From Anaerovibrio lipolyticus (GTDB lineage Bacteria; Bacillota; Negativicutes; Selenomonadales; Selenomonadaceae), in contig NZ_JADYTY010000006.1 of NCBI RefSeq assembly GCF_021531495.1, positions 1-64,000 on the forward strand: 64,000 bases of DNA, in the 5' to 3' direction. Of this stretch, positions 42,969-52,042 are shown piece after piece. The position numbers were made by a program, and so were the translations under genes. Position 1 is the stretch's first letter. Each line of letters begins with the position of its first letter. The notes under the pieces are model-generated. The model saw nothing but the letters and a program-made list of their open reading frames with translations, did not search any database and had not been told where the DNA came from.

Positions 42969-44180
42969 ATGGCAGAGTTTAAGAAAGTCGTATTGGCTTA
43001 TTCCGGTGGTTTGGATACCTCCGTTATTATCCCTTGGTTGAAGGAAAATTATGGTGGCTGTGAGGTTATTGCTTGCTGTGCTGATATTGGCCAGGGCGAT
43101 GATATGCAGGCTATTCACGACAAGGCACTGCGTTCCGGTGCTTCCAAGTGCTATATTCTGGATCTGACTCAGGAGTTCCTGGAGGATTATGTATGGCCTA
43201 CTTTGAAGGCTGGTGCTGTATATGAGGGCAAGTATCTGCTGGGTACCTCCTTTGCACGTCCACTGATTGCTAAGCATTTGGTTGATGTAGCCAAGAAGGA
43301 AGGCGCTGATGCCATTGCTCACGGTGCTACCGGCAAGGGCAATGATCAGGTTCGTTTCGAGCTGACTGTTAAGGCTTTGGCTCCTAATATGGCTATTATT
43401 GCTCCTTGGCGTGAGTGGGATCTTCTGTCCCGTACTCAGGAGATTGAGTATGCCAAGGCTCACAATATTGAGATTCCTACTGATAACAAGAAGTATTCCA
43501 TGGATAAGAATATCTGGCATCTGTCCCATGAGGGTTCCGATCTGGAGGATCCTTGGAATGAGCCTCACAACGAGATGATGCTGGTTTCTCAGGCTCCTGA
43601 GAATGCCAAGGATGAGGCTGAATATGTAACTATCGACTTCGAGAAGGGCAACCCTGTTGCTGTTAACGGCAAGAAGATGGGTGCTGTAGAGCTTTTGACT
43701 GCTCTCAATGAGATTGGTGCTCGCAACGGTGTAGGTATTGTGGATATCTGCGAGAACCGTCTGGTTGGCATGAAGTCCCGTGGTGTATATGAGAATCCTG
43801 GCGGAGCTATTCTCTACTATGCTCATCGTGAGCTGGAGTATCTGTGCCTGGATCGTGCTACCTTCCACTACAAAGAGGGTGTAGCTATCCGCTTTGGCGA
43901 GCTGGTATATGATGGAATGTGGTTCTGCCAGCTCCGTGAGGCTCTGACTGCTTTCGTTGACAGCACTCAGGAAACTGTAACCGGTACTGTAAAGCTGAAG
44001 CTCTACAAGGGCAATATTATGAGTGCTGGTGCCAAGTCTCCATATTCCCTGTACAATCAGGAATTTGTAACCTTCGAGGAGGATCATGTTTACAATCAGG
44101 CTGATGCAGAAGGCTTTATCAACCTCTTTGGCTTGCCACTGAAGGTTCGTGCTCTGATGCAGGAAAAGGCAGGTAAATAA
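42969..44180 (+). CDS. argG: Argininosuccinate synthase
   Basis: A 403-aa ATP-dependent ligase joining citrulline and aspartate. The N-terminal [15 protein letters not shown] is the PP-loop ATP site, and [16 protein letters not shown] and [14 protein letters not shown] are strictly conserved in the family. AAGGAG precedes the ATG. Its stop is directly followed by argH. Confidence 0.97.
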   Translation: MAEFKKVVLAYSGGLDTSVIIPWLKENYGGCEVIACCADIGQGDDMQAIHDKALRSGASKCYILDLTQEFLEDYVWPTLKAGAVYEGKYLLGTSFARPLIAKHLVDVAKKEGADAIAHGATGKGNDQVRFELTVKALAPNMAIIAPWREWDLLSRTQEIEYAKAHNIEIPTDNKKYSMDKNIWHLSHEGSDLEDPWNEPHNEMMLVSQAPENAKDEAEYVTIDFEKGNPVAVNGKKMGAVELLTALNEIGARNGVGIVDICENRLVGMKSRGVYENPGGAILYYAHRELEYLCLDRATFHYKEGVAIRFGELVYDGMWFCQLREALTAFVDSTQETVTGTVKLKLYKGNIMSAGAKSPYSLYNQEFVTFEEDHVYNQADAEGFINLFGLPLKVRALMQEKAGK

Positions 44181-44181
44181 T

Positions 44182-45612
44182 ATGGCAGAGCAGCTCTGGG
44201 GTGGTCGTTTTTCCAAGTCCACCGATGAGATGATAAATGATTTTCAGGCTTCTATTGATTTTGACAAGCGTATGTACAATGAGGATATTGCTGGCTCCAT
44301 TGCCCATGCTACCATGCTGGCCAAGGTAGGCATTATCTCTGAGACAGACCGTGATGATATTATCAAGGGCTTGAAGGATATCTACAAGAAAATAGAAGAG
44401 GGCAATTTCTCCTTTGAGGTTGCCCTGGAAGATATTCACATGAATATCGAGAAAAGACTGACTGATGCTATTGGCGAGGCTGGCGGCAGACTGCATACCG
44501 CCCGCAGCCGTAACGACCAGGTGGCCTTGGACACCCATATGTTCATCCGCCGTCAGGTTGTGGAGGTAGAGAAGCTGATTCTGGATATGCAGGCAGCTTT
44601 GGTGGAAACCGCCCGCAAGTACAGCGATGTGATTATGCCTGGCTATACTCATCTTCAGAGAGCACAGCCTATTCTTTTCTCCCATCATATGATGGCTTAT
44701 TTCTCCATGTTGAAGCGGGATTTTGACCGTTTCCGGGGAGTATATGAGCGCTGTGATATTATGCCTTTGGGAGCAGGTGCCCTGGCTGGTACTACCTTCC
44801 CAATTGACAGACCTTTTGTGGCTGAGCAGTTGAATTTTGATGCTATTTATAGCAACAGTCTGGATGCAGTATCTGATCGGGATTATATTATGGAGTTCCT
44901 GTCTGCGGCTTCCATTCTCATGGTTCATCTGTCCCGTCTTAGTGAGGAAACCATTCTGTGGTGTTCTCGTGAGTTCTTCTTTATTGAGCTGGATGATGCT
45001 CATTGCACTGGTTCTTCCATGATGCCTCAGAAGAAGAATCCTGATGTATCTGAGCTGGTAAGAGGCAAAACAGGTCGGGTTATGGGCCATCTTATGGCTA
45101 TGCTGACCACTGTTAAGGGCTTGCCACTGGCTTACAACAAGGATTTGCAGGAGGACAAGGAGGGTATCTTTGATGCCATTGATACCATCAAGTTCAGTTT
45201 GGCAGTTTATGCCCGGATTCTCCGGGGCATGAAGGTGCGGAAGGATGTTATGCGTCGGGCTGTGGCAGAGGATTTCTCCAATGCTACAGATTTGGCAGAC
45301 TATCTGGTGAAGAAGGGGATGCCTTTCCGTCAGGCCCATGCTGTATCTGGCAAGGCTGTTCACTACTGCATTGAGCAGGGTAAGTGGCTGGCAGATATGT
45401 CTATGGAGGAGTTCCAGAAGCTGTCTGACCTTTTTGCAGAGGATATTTACGAGGCTATCAGCCCAGAAACCTGTGTCAAAAACCGCAATTCCTATGGCGG
45501 TACTTCCTATCAGCAGGTAGAAATGCAGCTGCAGTTAGCTGACAAGCTGTTGGAGGCAGAGCAGGGATATATTACTGAAAAGGATGCCAAGCAGGCTAAA
45601 GTTCAGCTTTAA
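44182..45612 (+). CDS. argH: Argininosuccinate lyase
   Basis: A 476-aa lyase of the fumarase/aspartase superfamily that releases arginine and fumarate. The N-terminal LWGGRFSKSTDEM, TARSRNDQVALDTHM, GYTHLQRAQPI (catalytic His) and the signature GSSMMPQKKNPDVSEL are all present. It starts 2 bp after argG and ends the operon before a strong terminator. Confidence 0.97.
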   Translation: MAEQLWGGRFSKSTDEMINDFQASIDFDKRMYNEDIAGSIAHATMLAKVGIISETDRDDIIKGLKDIYKKIEEGNFSFEVALEDIHMNIEKRLTDAIGEAGGRLHTARSRNDQVALDTHMFIRRQVVEVEKLILDMQAALVETARKYSDVIMPGYTHLQRAQPILFSHHMMAYFSMLKRDFDRFRGVYERCDIMPLGAGALAGTTFPIDRPFVAEQLNFDAIYSNSLDAVSDRDYIMEFLSAASILMVHLSRLSEETILWCSREFFFIELDDAHCTGSSMMPQKKNPDVSELVRGKTGRVMGHLMAMLTTVKGLPLAYNKDLQEDKEGIFDAIDTIKFSLAVYARILRGMKVRKDVMRRAVAEDFSNATDLADYLVKKGMPFRQAHAVSGKAVHYCIEQGKWLADMSMEEFQKLSDLFAEDIYEAISPETCVKNRNSYGGTSYQQVEMQLQLADKLLEAEQGYITEKDAKQAKVQL

Positions 45613-45624
45613 AATTTAAAAGGA

Positions 45625-45668
45625 AGTAGCAGTTCAATGCTGAGTATTGAATTGCTACTTTTTTGTTA
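45625..45668 (+). terminator. Terminator of the arg operon
   Basis: AGTAGCAGTTCAAT (45625-45638) pairs with ATTGAATTGCTACT (45646-45659), one G-T pair, followed by T6. Confidence 0.9.
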
Positions 45669-45760
45669 ATTGAAAAAAGGGAAAATGTGTGGCAAAATAT
45701 ACTTGCGGTAAGTTATGGTTGCGATTGTGGGAATAGTGTAGAAGATTGTGAGTTGATGAT

Positions 45761-46639
45761 GTGAGTAAAACCATGAAGGGGGTAATCTGCCTTTCTCTGG
45801 CAGGAATCATCTGGGGCGGTTTGTTTCTGGCTGTAAGATTGGTAGTAGGCTCCATTGAGGCGGTGCCTTTAGTTTGGTGTCGTTATATATTGGCATTTTT
45901 TGCCCTTTATGCTTTGGGGAGCTATCGTCATGTAGATTGGCGTATTCAGCGGAAGGATTGGAAACTGGTGGCTTTGGTAGGGTTAATAGGTCAAACCTTG
46001 TCTATTGTTACTCAGGAATCAGGTACTTTGTTAACCTCTGCCCAGACAGGTTCCACTATAACAGCAGCTACACCGGCTTTTATGGTGGTTTTTGGCTGTT
46101 GGATATTAAAGGAAAAAATGACTCTGGGACGGATTATGTCTGTGGTTTTGGCTACTATTGGTGTTATGCTGATTGTTTACGATCCAGATAATTTTCAGGT
46201 AAATCTTTGGGGTGGCATATTGCTGATGATAGCAGCCATTACCTGGGCTTTAATGGCGGTATTTTTAAAGCTATTGGAGCATTATTCGCCTATTGTCTTG
46301 ACGTTTTATGGGCTGATTGTGGCCTTGATATGCTTGGCTCCCTATTCTATTTGGTGGCTGGCCACCCAGGGAGATTGGAATCTGTTGCTAAGTCCTACAG
46401 TATTGCTAAGTATTGGCTATATGGGTGTAATTTCCACCACAGGAGGCTTTGTACTGTGGAATGAGGGCTTGCTTTATATGGATGCATCTACAGCAGGGCT
46501 GTTTATGTTCTGGCAGCCAGTGGTAGGTACTCTGCTGGGATGGCTGCTGTTGGGAGAGCCTATAACCCTGTGGTTCTGGCTAGGCTTTTTGCTGATTGTG
46601 GTAGGTGTAGTCATGGCTATGAGCAGAAATAAGTCTTAG
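45761..46639 (+). CDS. EamA-family (DMT) transporter
   Basis: A 292-aa membrane protein with ten hydrophobic segments arranged as two EamA repeats (GIIWGGLFLAVRLVVGSIEAVP; WLLLGEPITLWFWLGFLLIVVGV at the end). Members export amino acids or metabolites; the substrate cannot be read from sequence. The GTG at 45761 has only a weak ribosome binding site; ATG 45773 is the alternative. It lies between arg and rfb genes. Confidence 0.85.
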   Translation: MSKTMKGVICLSLAGIIWGGLFLAVRLVVGSIEAVPLVWCRYILAFFALYALGSYRHVDWRIQRKDWKLVALVGLIGQTLSIVTQESGTLLTSAQTGSTITAATPAFMVVFGCWILKEKMTLGRIMSVVLATIGVMLIVYDPDNFQVNLWGGILLMIAAITWALMAVFLKLLEHYSPIVLTFYGLIVALICLAPYSIWWLATQGDWNLLLSPTVLLSIGYMGVISTTGGFVLWNEGLLYMDASTAGLFMFWQPVVGTLLGWLLLGEPITLWFWLGFLLIVVGVVMAMSRNKS

Positions 46640-46647
46640 TTAATTTG

Positions 46648-46677
46648 TTTCAATAAATGGTTGTTCTGTGCTATAAT
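46648..46677 (+). promoter_or_regulatory. rfb operon promoter
   Basis: TTTCAA (46648-46653), 18-bp spacer, TATAAT (46672-46677). Confidence 0.5.
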
Positions 46678-46715
46678 GAAAAGGAATTTAACGAAGATGA
46701 TTGAGGAGGTGCATT

Positions 46716-47612
46716 ATGAAGGGAATAGTGCTGGCAGGAGGTTCTGGGACTAGATTGTACCCGTTGACAACAGTAACATCCAAACAGCTTTTGCCTGTGT
46801 ATGACAAGCCGATGATTTATTATCCCTTGTCTGTGCTTATGAATGCAGGAATTAGGGATATCTTGATTATATCTACCCCGGCAGATACACCTAGATTTGA
46901 GGCTTTGCTGAAGGATGGCAGTCAATTCGGCTTGCATCTTAGCTATGCAGTACAGCCATCGCCAGATGGTTTGGCTCAGGCCTTTATTATAGGTGCTGAT
47001 TTTATTGGGGATGATACAGTGGCTATGGTGCTGGGAGATAATATTTTTGCTGGTCATGGCCTTAACGGTCGGCTGAAAAGGGCAGTGGATTTGGCAGAGG
47101 CAGGTCAGGGAGCTACTATTTTCGGCTACTATGTGGACGATCCAGAGCGCTTTGGTATTGTGGAATTTGACCAGCAGGGAAATGCCATTAGCATTGAGGA
47201 AAAGCCGGCTCAGCCAAAGAGCAACTACTGTGTTACTGGCTTGTATTTCTACGATAATCAGGTGGTGGAGCTGGCCAAGACCTTGAAGCCGTCTGCTCGT
47301 GGGGAGCTGGAGATAACGGATTTGAACAGGCTGTATCTGGAAGCTGGGCGGTTGAATGTGGAACTGCTTGGGCAGGGATTTACTTGGCTGGATACAGGAA
47401 CCCACGAAAGTCTGGCAGAGGCTACCAATTTTGTTAAGACGGTGGAAACCCATCAGCATCGTAAGATTGCCTGTCTGGAGGAAATTGCCTATCTTAATGG
47501 TTGGATTACCAAAGAGCAGGTGATGTCCACCTATGAGGTGTTGAAGAAAAATCAGTATGGACGGTATTTGCTGGATGTACTGGAGGGCAAATTTATTGAT
47601 ATTTTGCCATAA
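46716..47612 (+). CDS. rfbA: Glucose-1-phosphate thymidylyltransferase
   Basis: A 298-aa nucleotidyltransferase making dTDP-glucose, first step to dTDP-L-rhamnose. [16 protein letters not shown] is the nucleotide-binding loop, and [17 protein letters not shown] and [11 protein letters not shown] are signatures. GAGGAGGT sits 6 nt before ATG 46716; an ATG five codons upstream overlaps that site. First gene of rfbABCD. Confidence 0.96.
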   Translation: MKGIVLAGGSGTRLYPLTTVTSKQLLPVYDKPMIYYPLSVLMNAGIRDILIISTPADTPRFEALLKDGSQFGLHLSYAVQPSPDGLAQAFIIGADFIGDDTVAMVLGDNIFAGHGLNGRLKRAVDLAEAGQGATIFGYYVDDPERFGIVEFDQQGNAISIEEKPAQPKSNYCVTGLYFYDNQVVELAKTLKPSARGELEITDLNRLYLEAGRLNVELLGQGFTWLDTGTHESLAEATNFVKTVETHQHRKIACLEEIAYLNGWITKEQVMSTYEVLKKNQYGRYLLDVLEGKFIDILP

Positions 47613-47653
47613 GGCTGGCCATTTAAGGCAATTATGGTTTTAGGAGATATTTT

Positions 47654-48685
47654 ATGACTATTATAGTAACTGGCGGTGCTGGATTTATTGGCAGCAATTT
47701 TGTATTTCATATGCTGCAGGCTCATCCAGATTATCGCATAGTGTGTCTGGACAAGCTGACTTATGCAGGAAATCTTTCTACTTTGGAGCCAGTGCTGCAA
47801 CAGGATAATTTCCGCTTTGTCAAGGCAGATATTTGTGACAGACAGGCAGTGGATAAGCTGTTTCAGGAGGAAAAGCCTGATATAGTAGTAAATTTTGCGG
47901 CAGAATCCCATGTGGACAGATCCATTGAGAATCCGGGAATTTTTTTGGAAACCAATATTATGGGCACCGCAGTATTGATGGATGCCTGTCGCAAATACGG
48001 TATCCAGCGTTATCATCAGGTTTCTACCGATGAGGTTTATGGAGATTTGCCTTTGGATAGGCCGGATTTGTTCTTTACAGAGGAAACACCTCTCCATACC
48101 AGCAGTCCATATTCCAGCTCCAAGGCTAGTGCTGATTTGCTGGTTATGGCCTACTATCGTACCTACGGTCTGCCTGTGACCATTAGTCGCTGCAGCAATA
48201 ATTATGGGCCTTATCACTTCCCAGAGAAGCTGATTCCCCTTATGATTGCCAATGCCCTGGCAGATAAGCCTTTGCCAGTGTACGGCAACGGCGAAAATGT
48301 GCGGGATTGGCTCTATGTAGAGGACCATTGCCGGGCTATTGATTTGATTATTCACGCTGGCAAGGTGGGAGAGGTCTACAATGTAGGCGGTCACAATGAA
48401 AAGCGCAATATAGATATTGTGCGGATTATTTGTCAGGAACTGGGCAAGCCGGAAAGCTTGATTGTTCATGTAGAGGACAGAAAGGGCCATGATCGTCGTT
48501 ATGCTATAGATCCAGCCAAGATTCATAGGGAGCTGGGCTGGCTGCCAGAAACTAAATTTGAGGATGGTATCAAAAAGACGATTAAGTGGTATCTGGAGCA
48601 CAAAAAATGGTGGCAGGACATTATCAATGGCGAATATCAGGAATACTATGCCAAGATGTATGGCAGCAAAGGCGAGGTAAAATAA
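47654..48685 (+). CDS. rfbB: dTDP-glucose 4,6-dehydratase
   Basis: A 343-aa short-chain dehydrogenase. [11 protein letters not shown] binds NAD, the catalytic pair is in STDEVYGD and the [11 protein letters not shown] motif, and [14 protein letters not shown] is family specific. AGGAGATA precedes the ATG. Second gene of the dTDP-rhamnose set. Confidence 0.96.
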   Translation: MTIIVTGGAGFIGSNFVFHMLQAHPDYRIVCLDKLTYAGNLSTLEPVLQQDNFRFVKADICDRQAVDKLFQEEKPDIVVNFAAESHVDRSIENPGIFLETNIMGTAVLMDACRKYGIQRYHQVSTDEVYGDLPLDRPDLFFTEETPLHTSSPYSSSKASADLLVMAYYRTYGLPVTISRCSNNYGPYHFPEKLIPLMIANALADKPLPVYGNGENVRDWLYVEDHCRAIDLIIHAGKVGEVYNVGGHNEKRNIDIVRIICQELGKPESLIVHVEDRKGHDRRYAIDPAKIHRELGWLPETKFEDGIKKTIKWYLEHKKWWQDIINGEYQEYYAKMYGSKGEVK

Positions 48686-48686
48686 A

Positions 48687-49283
48687 TTGGGAAAGATAAA
48701 GGTAACAAAGGCTCCCATTGAAGGACTTTATGTTATAGAGCCTACTGTTTTTGGCGATAACAGGGGTTATTTTGTGGAAACCTATAATCAACAGGATATG
48801 CATGAGGCAGGTCTGGACATGGTTTTTGTGCAGGACAATCAAAGCATGAGTACCAAGGGGGTACTGCGAGGTTTGCATTTTCAGAAGAAGCATCCCCAGG
48901 GAAAGCTGGTGCGGGTAATCCAGGGCAAGGTCTTTGATGTGGCTGTGGATTTGCGTCCCGGCTCTAACACCTATGGCCAGTGGTACGGCGTGGAGCTTTC
49001 TGCCGAAAACATGAAGCAGTTTTATATTTCTGAGGGCTTTGCCCACGGTTTTTTGGTGCTTAGCGAGAAGGCAGAATTTTGCTACAAGGTAACGGATTTT
49101 TATCATCCTGGTGATGAAGGTGGTTTGGCTTGGAATGATCCGGAGATTGGTATAGATTGGCCTATGTTGACAGGTACATACAAGGGCACAGCAGATGCTG
49201 AGGGCTATCTGGTGGATGGTGTGGCCTTGAACCTTTCTGACAAGGATAAAAAATTGGGCACCTTGAAGGAGCTAATAAGATGA
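48687..49283 (+). CDS. rfbC: dTDP-4-dehydrorhamnose 3,5-epimerase
   Basis: A 198-aa cupin epimerase. The catalytic region is GVLRGLHFQKKHPQGKLVRV with its histidine, then VFDVAVDLRPGSNTYGQW and FAHGFLVLSE. The start is TTG 48687, 8 nt after GAGGT, one base after the rfbB stop codon. It overlaps rfbD by 4 bp. Length is normal. Confidence 0.95.
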   Translation: MGKIKVTKAPIEGLYVIEPTVFGDNRGYFVETYNQQDMHEAGLDMVFVQDNQSMSTKGVLRGLHFQKKHPQGKLVRVIQGKVFDVAVDLRPGSNTYGQWYGVELSAENMKQFYISEGFAHGFLVLSEKAEFCYKVTDFYHPGDEGGLAWNDPEIGIDWPMLTGTYKGTADAEGYLVDGVALNLSDKDKKLGTLKELIR

Positions 49284-50194
49284 AGGTTTTTGTAACAGGA
49301 GCCAATGGTCAGCTAGGCCATGATGTAGTTAACGAGCTGGTGGCTAGAGGTCATGAAGCCATTGCCTCTGGCAGCGGGGAAAAATACACCGGGGTACAGG
49401 ATGGTACGGCTGTCTGTAGTGCACCCTATTGTTCAATGGATATTTGTCAGCGGGAGAATGTACGACAGGTATTGCTGGCTGTAAAACCAGATGCGGTTAT
49501 TCATTGTGCCGCCTGGACCAATGTGGATGGTGCAGAGGAGCCGGAGAACAAGCCAAAGGCCCTGGCGGTTAACGGTGAGGGCACATCCAATATAGTAGAT
49601 GCTTGCAATTATTTGGATTGCAAGATGATGTATATTTCCACAGATTATGTCTTTAATGGTCAGGGCACAGAGCCTTGGCAGGCAGATTGTCAGGATTATG
49701 ATCCCATGAATGTTTATGGCTTTGGCAAGCTAATGGGAGAGCTGGTAGTAAAGGAATGCCTCAAAAAATTCTTTGTGGTAAGGATTTCCTGGGTATTCGG
49801 CCGTAATGGAGGCAATTTTGTAGATACCATGCTGCGGGTAGGCAGTAATCATTCTCAGCTCAAGGTGGTTAATGACCAGATTGGCAGACCAACCTATACC
49901 TTGGATTTGTCCCGTCTGCTGGTGGATATGATAGAATCTGAAAAATATGGATTTTACAATGCCACCAATGAGGGCAATAATATTAGCTGGTATGATTTTG
50001 CCAAGGAAATATTCCGTCAGGGGGATATGCCTGTGGAGGTGCTGCCAGTTACCACCGAGGAATATGGCATCAGCAAGGCACAACGACCGTTTAATAGTCG
50101 GTTGGACACAAGCAAATTGGCAGAGCAGGGCTTTCGGCCTTTGCCTGATTGGCAGGATGCCTTGAAGCGCTATCTGCTGGACAAAAATAGATAA
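49280..50194 (+). CDS. rfbD: dTDP-4-dehydrorhamnose reductase
   Basis: A 304-aa NADPH-dependent reductase that completes dTDP-L-rhamnose. TGANGQLGHDV binds the nucleotide, ISTDYVFNG and the YGFGKLMGE motif carry the catalytic residues. An insert around residues 33-50 (SGSGEKYTGVQDGTAVCSA) is longer than usual. Coupled to rfbC by an ATGA overlap. Confidence 0.95.
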   Translation: MKVFVTGANGQLGHDVVNELVARGHEAIASGSGEKYTGVQDGTAVCSAPYCSMDICQRENVRQVLLAVKPDAVIHCAAWTNVDGAEEPENKPKALAVNGEGTSNIVDACNYLDCKMMYISTDYVFNGQGTEPWQADCQDYDPMNVYGFGKLMGELVVKECLKKFFVVRISWVFGRNGGNFVDTMLRVGSNHSQLKVVNDQIGRPTYTLDLSRLLVDMIESEKYGFYNATNEGNNISWYDFAKEIFRQGDMPVEVLPVTTEEYGISKAQRPFNSRLDTSKLAEQGFRPLPDWQDALKRYLLDKNR

Positions 50195-50209
50195 TAGAAA
50201 AAATATATA

Positions 50210-50266
50210 TAACGAGGTGTCCGATGTCTCCTAACTCTATAGGTGGCGGGAAGCTGTGCTAATGAC
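50210..50266 (+). repeat. Conserved 55-nt intergenic element, copy B
   Basis: Second copy of the element at 10323-10379. Same blocks in the same order: GAGGTGTCCGATG, CTCTATAG, GGCGGGA, TGTGCTAAT. Here it lies 16 bp after rfbD and about 140 bp before cobI. In this copy CC-ATGTC near the 5' end can pair with GACATGG just past the 3' end. Function unknown. Confidence 0.6.
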
Positions 50267-50297
50267 ATGGTGGAGTTAATATCTCAACCCTCGTCGA

Positions 50298-50349
50298 AAC
50301 CCCATTGAAATAAAATGCAGAGGCATTTTCTTTGAATAATGTAGGGGTT
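50298..50349 (+). other. Large stem-loop before cobI
   Basis: AACCCC (50298-50303) pairs with GGGGTT (50344-50349), enclosing an inner ATGC-AGAG-GCAT hairpin (about 50315-50326). No U tract follows. It lies between repeat copy B and the cobI start. It does not match the cobalamin riboswitch. Confidence 0.45.
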
Positions 50350-50409
50350 ATAGAAATGTATGAGCAATATTCGAAGTTGGTTTTACCATGAAAGGACGGT
50401 TTTTATTTT

Positions 50410-51111
50410 ATGACAGGTAAATTATATGGTATTGGTGTAGGCCCTGGGGATCCAGAGCTTTTGACCGTCAAAGCAATAAACGCCATCAAGAAGCTGGATG
50501 TGATTATTGCCCCTAAGACGGAAAAGAAGGATGGCTCTGTGGCTTTGAATATTGCTAAGGAGCATATTCGTCCTGAGACAGAGATTATTTATCAGGTTTT
50601 TCCTATGACTGTTGGCTTTGCTGCTGATGATACTGCTTGGCAGAACAACAAAAAAGAGATATTGGCTCTGTTGGAGCAGGGAAAGAATGTGGGCTTTTTG
50701 ACTATTGGGGACCCAATGTTTTACAGCACCTACATCTATGTTTTCCGTCTGCTGCAGCAGGAAAAGGTGGAGATTGAAACCATTCCTGGCATTCCAGCAT
50801 TTTGCGCTATTGGCAGTGCTACCAATACCCCAATTGTGGAGGGAGATTGCATTCTCAGCATTATTCCTGCCAATATGCCAGAGGAAAGAGTCAAGGCAGC
50901 TCTTAAAACCTGTGATAATGCAGTGCTGATGAAGGTTTATAAGAACTCTGATGAGGTTATAGATATGCTGGCAGCAGAAGGCTTGGCAAAACAGGCTGTC
51001 TTGGCCAGCCGCTGCGGCCTGGACGATGAAGTGATTATTCGTGACATCAGTCAGGAAAAAGGCAGAAAGCTGAATTATCTTTCTACTATTTTGACTAGAA
51101 AAGATAAGTAA
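50410..51111 (+). CDS. cobI: Precorrin-2/cobalt-factor II C20-methyltransferase
   Basis: A 233-aa SAM-dependent methyltransferase of the CobI/CbiL family. The N-terminal GIGVGPGDPELLTVKAI and the central FLTIGDPMFYSTYIYV with PGIPAFCAIGSA are the tetrapyrrole methyltransferase signatures. It stands alone, without other cobalamin genes or a B12 riboswitch nearby. The ribosome binding site AAAGGACGG is unusually far (about 14 nt) from the ATG. Cobalamin is needed for methylmalonyl-CoA mutase in propionate formers, so a complete pathway is expected elsewhere. Confidence 0.9.
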   Translation: MTGKLYGIGVGPGDPELLTVKAINAIKKLDVIIAPKTEKKDGSVALNIAKEHIRPETEIIYQVFPMTVGFAADDTAWQNNKKEILALLEQGKNVGFLTIGDPMFYSTYIYVFRLLQQEKVEIETIPGIPAFCAIGSATNTPIVEGDCILSIIPANMPEERVKAALKTCDNAVLMKVYKNSDEVIDMLAAEGLAKQAVLASRCGLDDEVIIRDISQEKGRKLNYLSTILTRKDK

Positions 51112-51182
51112 TAGAAGGGAAATATCTAGCAATAGCTTTTCTCTAACATTAAAATATGGTAAATAAGGTCAATAAGTCTCTT

Positions 51183-51216
51183 CCTAGAGCACAATATGCC
51201 ATTATTGTTCTCTAGG
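51183..51216 (+). other. Perfect hairpin between cobI and the acyl cassette
   Basis: CCTAGAG-c-ACAAT (51183-51195) pairs with ATTGT-t-CTCTAGG (51204-51216). It is followed by GGGGAAC rather than a T run, so at best it is an imperfect terminator. Confidence 0.45.
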
Positions 51217-51268
51217 GGGGAACTTTTGTAGTTTTGATTTACAAACTGTGGATAAAGGGGTTGCCAAT

Positions 51269-51796
51269 ATGGAAGAGTATTCTGTTCGTCCATTGGAAGA
51301 AAAGGATTTGCGGCTGGTATTGGACTGGCGAAATTCGGAAAGAGTGCATAGCAAAATGCTGACTGATCACAAAATTACATGGGAGGAGCATTTGGCTTGG
51401 TTTCAAAGAAGCAAGGACAATCCGGTTAAGAGAAATTTGGTATTTTGTTATCAGGGCAGACCAATTGGTTATATAGGCTATACGGAATATGATGATGTAA
51501 ATATGGTATGCTCACCTGGGGCATATCTAGGAGAGACGGATGTACCTATAGATGCAGGAATTACCCTTTTTTACATAGCGGTAGAATATGCCTTTGCAGA
51601 ATTGCATATGAAATCACTGGAGACAAGTGTATTTAAAAGCAATAAGCAGGCAATGCGTATTGATAAATTTCTTGGCTATAAGGAGGTTCCGGGGAAAGAA
51701 GAAGTATATATCAAAAATGGCAAGGAAGAAATTGCCTTGCGAATGTCCATGAGCAAAGCAGATTGGGATAAGCATAAGCAGGCAATTATTTTGTAA
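51269..51796 (+). CDS. GNAT-family N-acyltransferase (PseH-like)
   Basis: A 175-aa GNAT protein. The N-terminal VRPLEEKDLRLVLDWRNSERVH and ITWEEHLAWFQR pattern resembles PseH, which acetylates UDP-4-amino sugars for pseudaminic acid. The acyl-CoA loop is degenerate in the segment PIDAGITLFYIAVEYAF. ATG 51269 follows AAAGGGG. It heads a cassette with ACP, two KAS III enzymes and an SDR, so it may transfer a special acyl group to an amino sugar. The donor and acceptor are inference. Confidence 0.75.
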   Translation: MEEYSVRPLEEKDLRLVLDWRNSERVHSKMLTDHKITWEEHLAWFQRSKDNPVKRNLVFCYQGRPIGYIGYTEYDDVNMVCSPGAYLGETDVPIDAGITLFYIAVEYAFAELHMKSLETSVFKSNKQAMRIDKFLGYKEVPGKEEVYIKNGKEEIALRMSMSKADWDKHKQAIIL

Positions 51797-51817
51797 TTTA
51801 TGAGGAGGAAATTGGAT

Positions 51818-52033
51818 ATGACAGAGGAATTATTTTTGGAGAAAATGGCAGATATTTTGGATGCAGAGGATGATGTAACAATGGATGCCGTTTTGGCCGA
51901 TCTTGAGGAGTGGGATTCTCTTAGTGTAGTTAGCTATGTAGCTATGGCGAATACCTCCTGTGGCAAGAAGGTTAATGTTAAGGATGTGCGGGAGGCAGAA
52001 ACTATTCAGGATTTGTACAATCTGCTGAAATGA
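51818..52033 (+). CDS. Acyl carrier protein
   Basis: A 71-aa acidic ACP. The phosphopantetheine serine is S34 in EEWDSLSVVSYVAM, and helix III contains the usual EAETIQDLYNLL. GAGGAGG precedes ATG 51818. This is a dedicated ACP, not the fatty-acid acpP, judged by its place between a GNAT and KAS III genes. Confidence 0.88.
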   Translation: MTEELFLEKMADILDAEDDVTMDAVLADLEEWDSLSVVSYVAMANTSCGKKVNVKDVREAETIQDLYNLLK

Positions 52034-52042
52034 GGTATGGAC

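Noticed and set aside
50195-50409. Cobalamin riboswitch upstream of cobI
   Set aside because: The B12-box core and the expected multi-stem consensus are absent.
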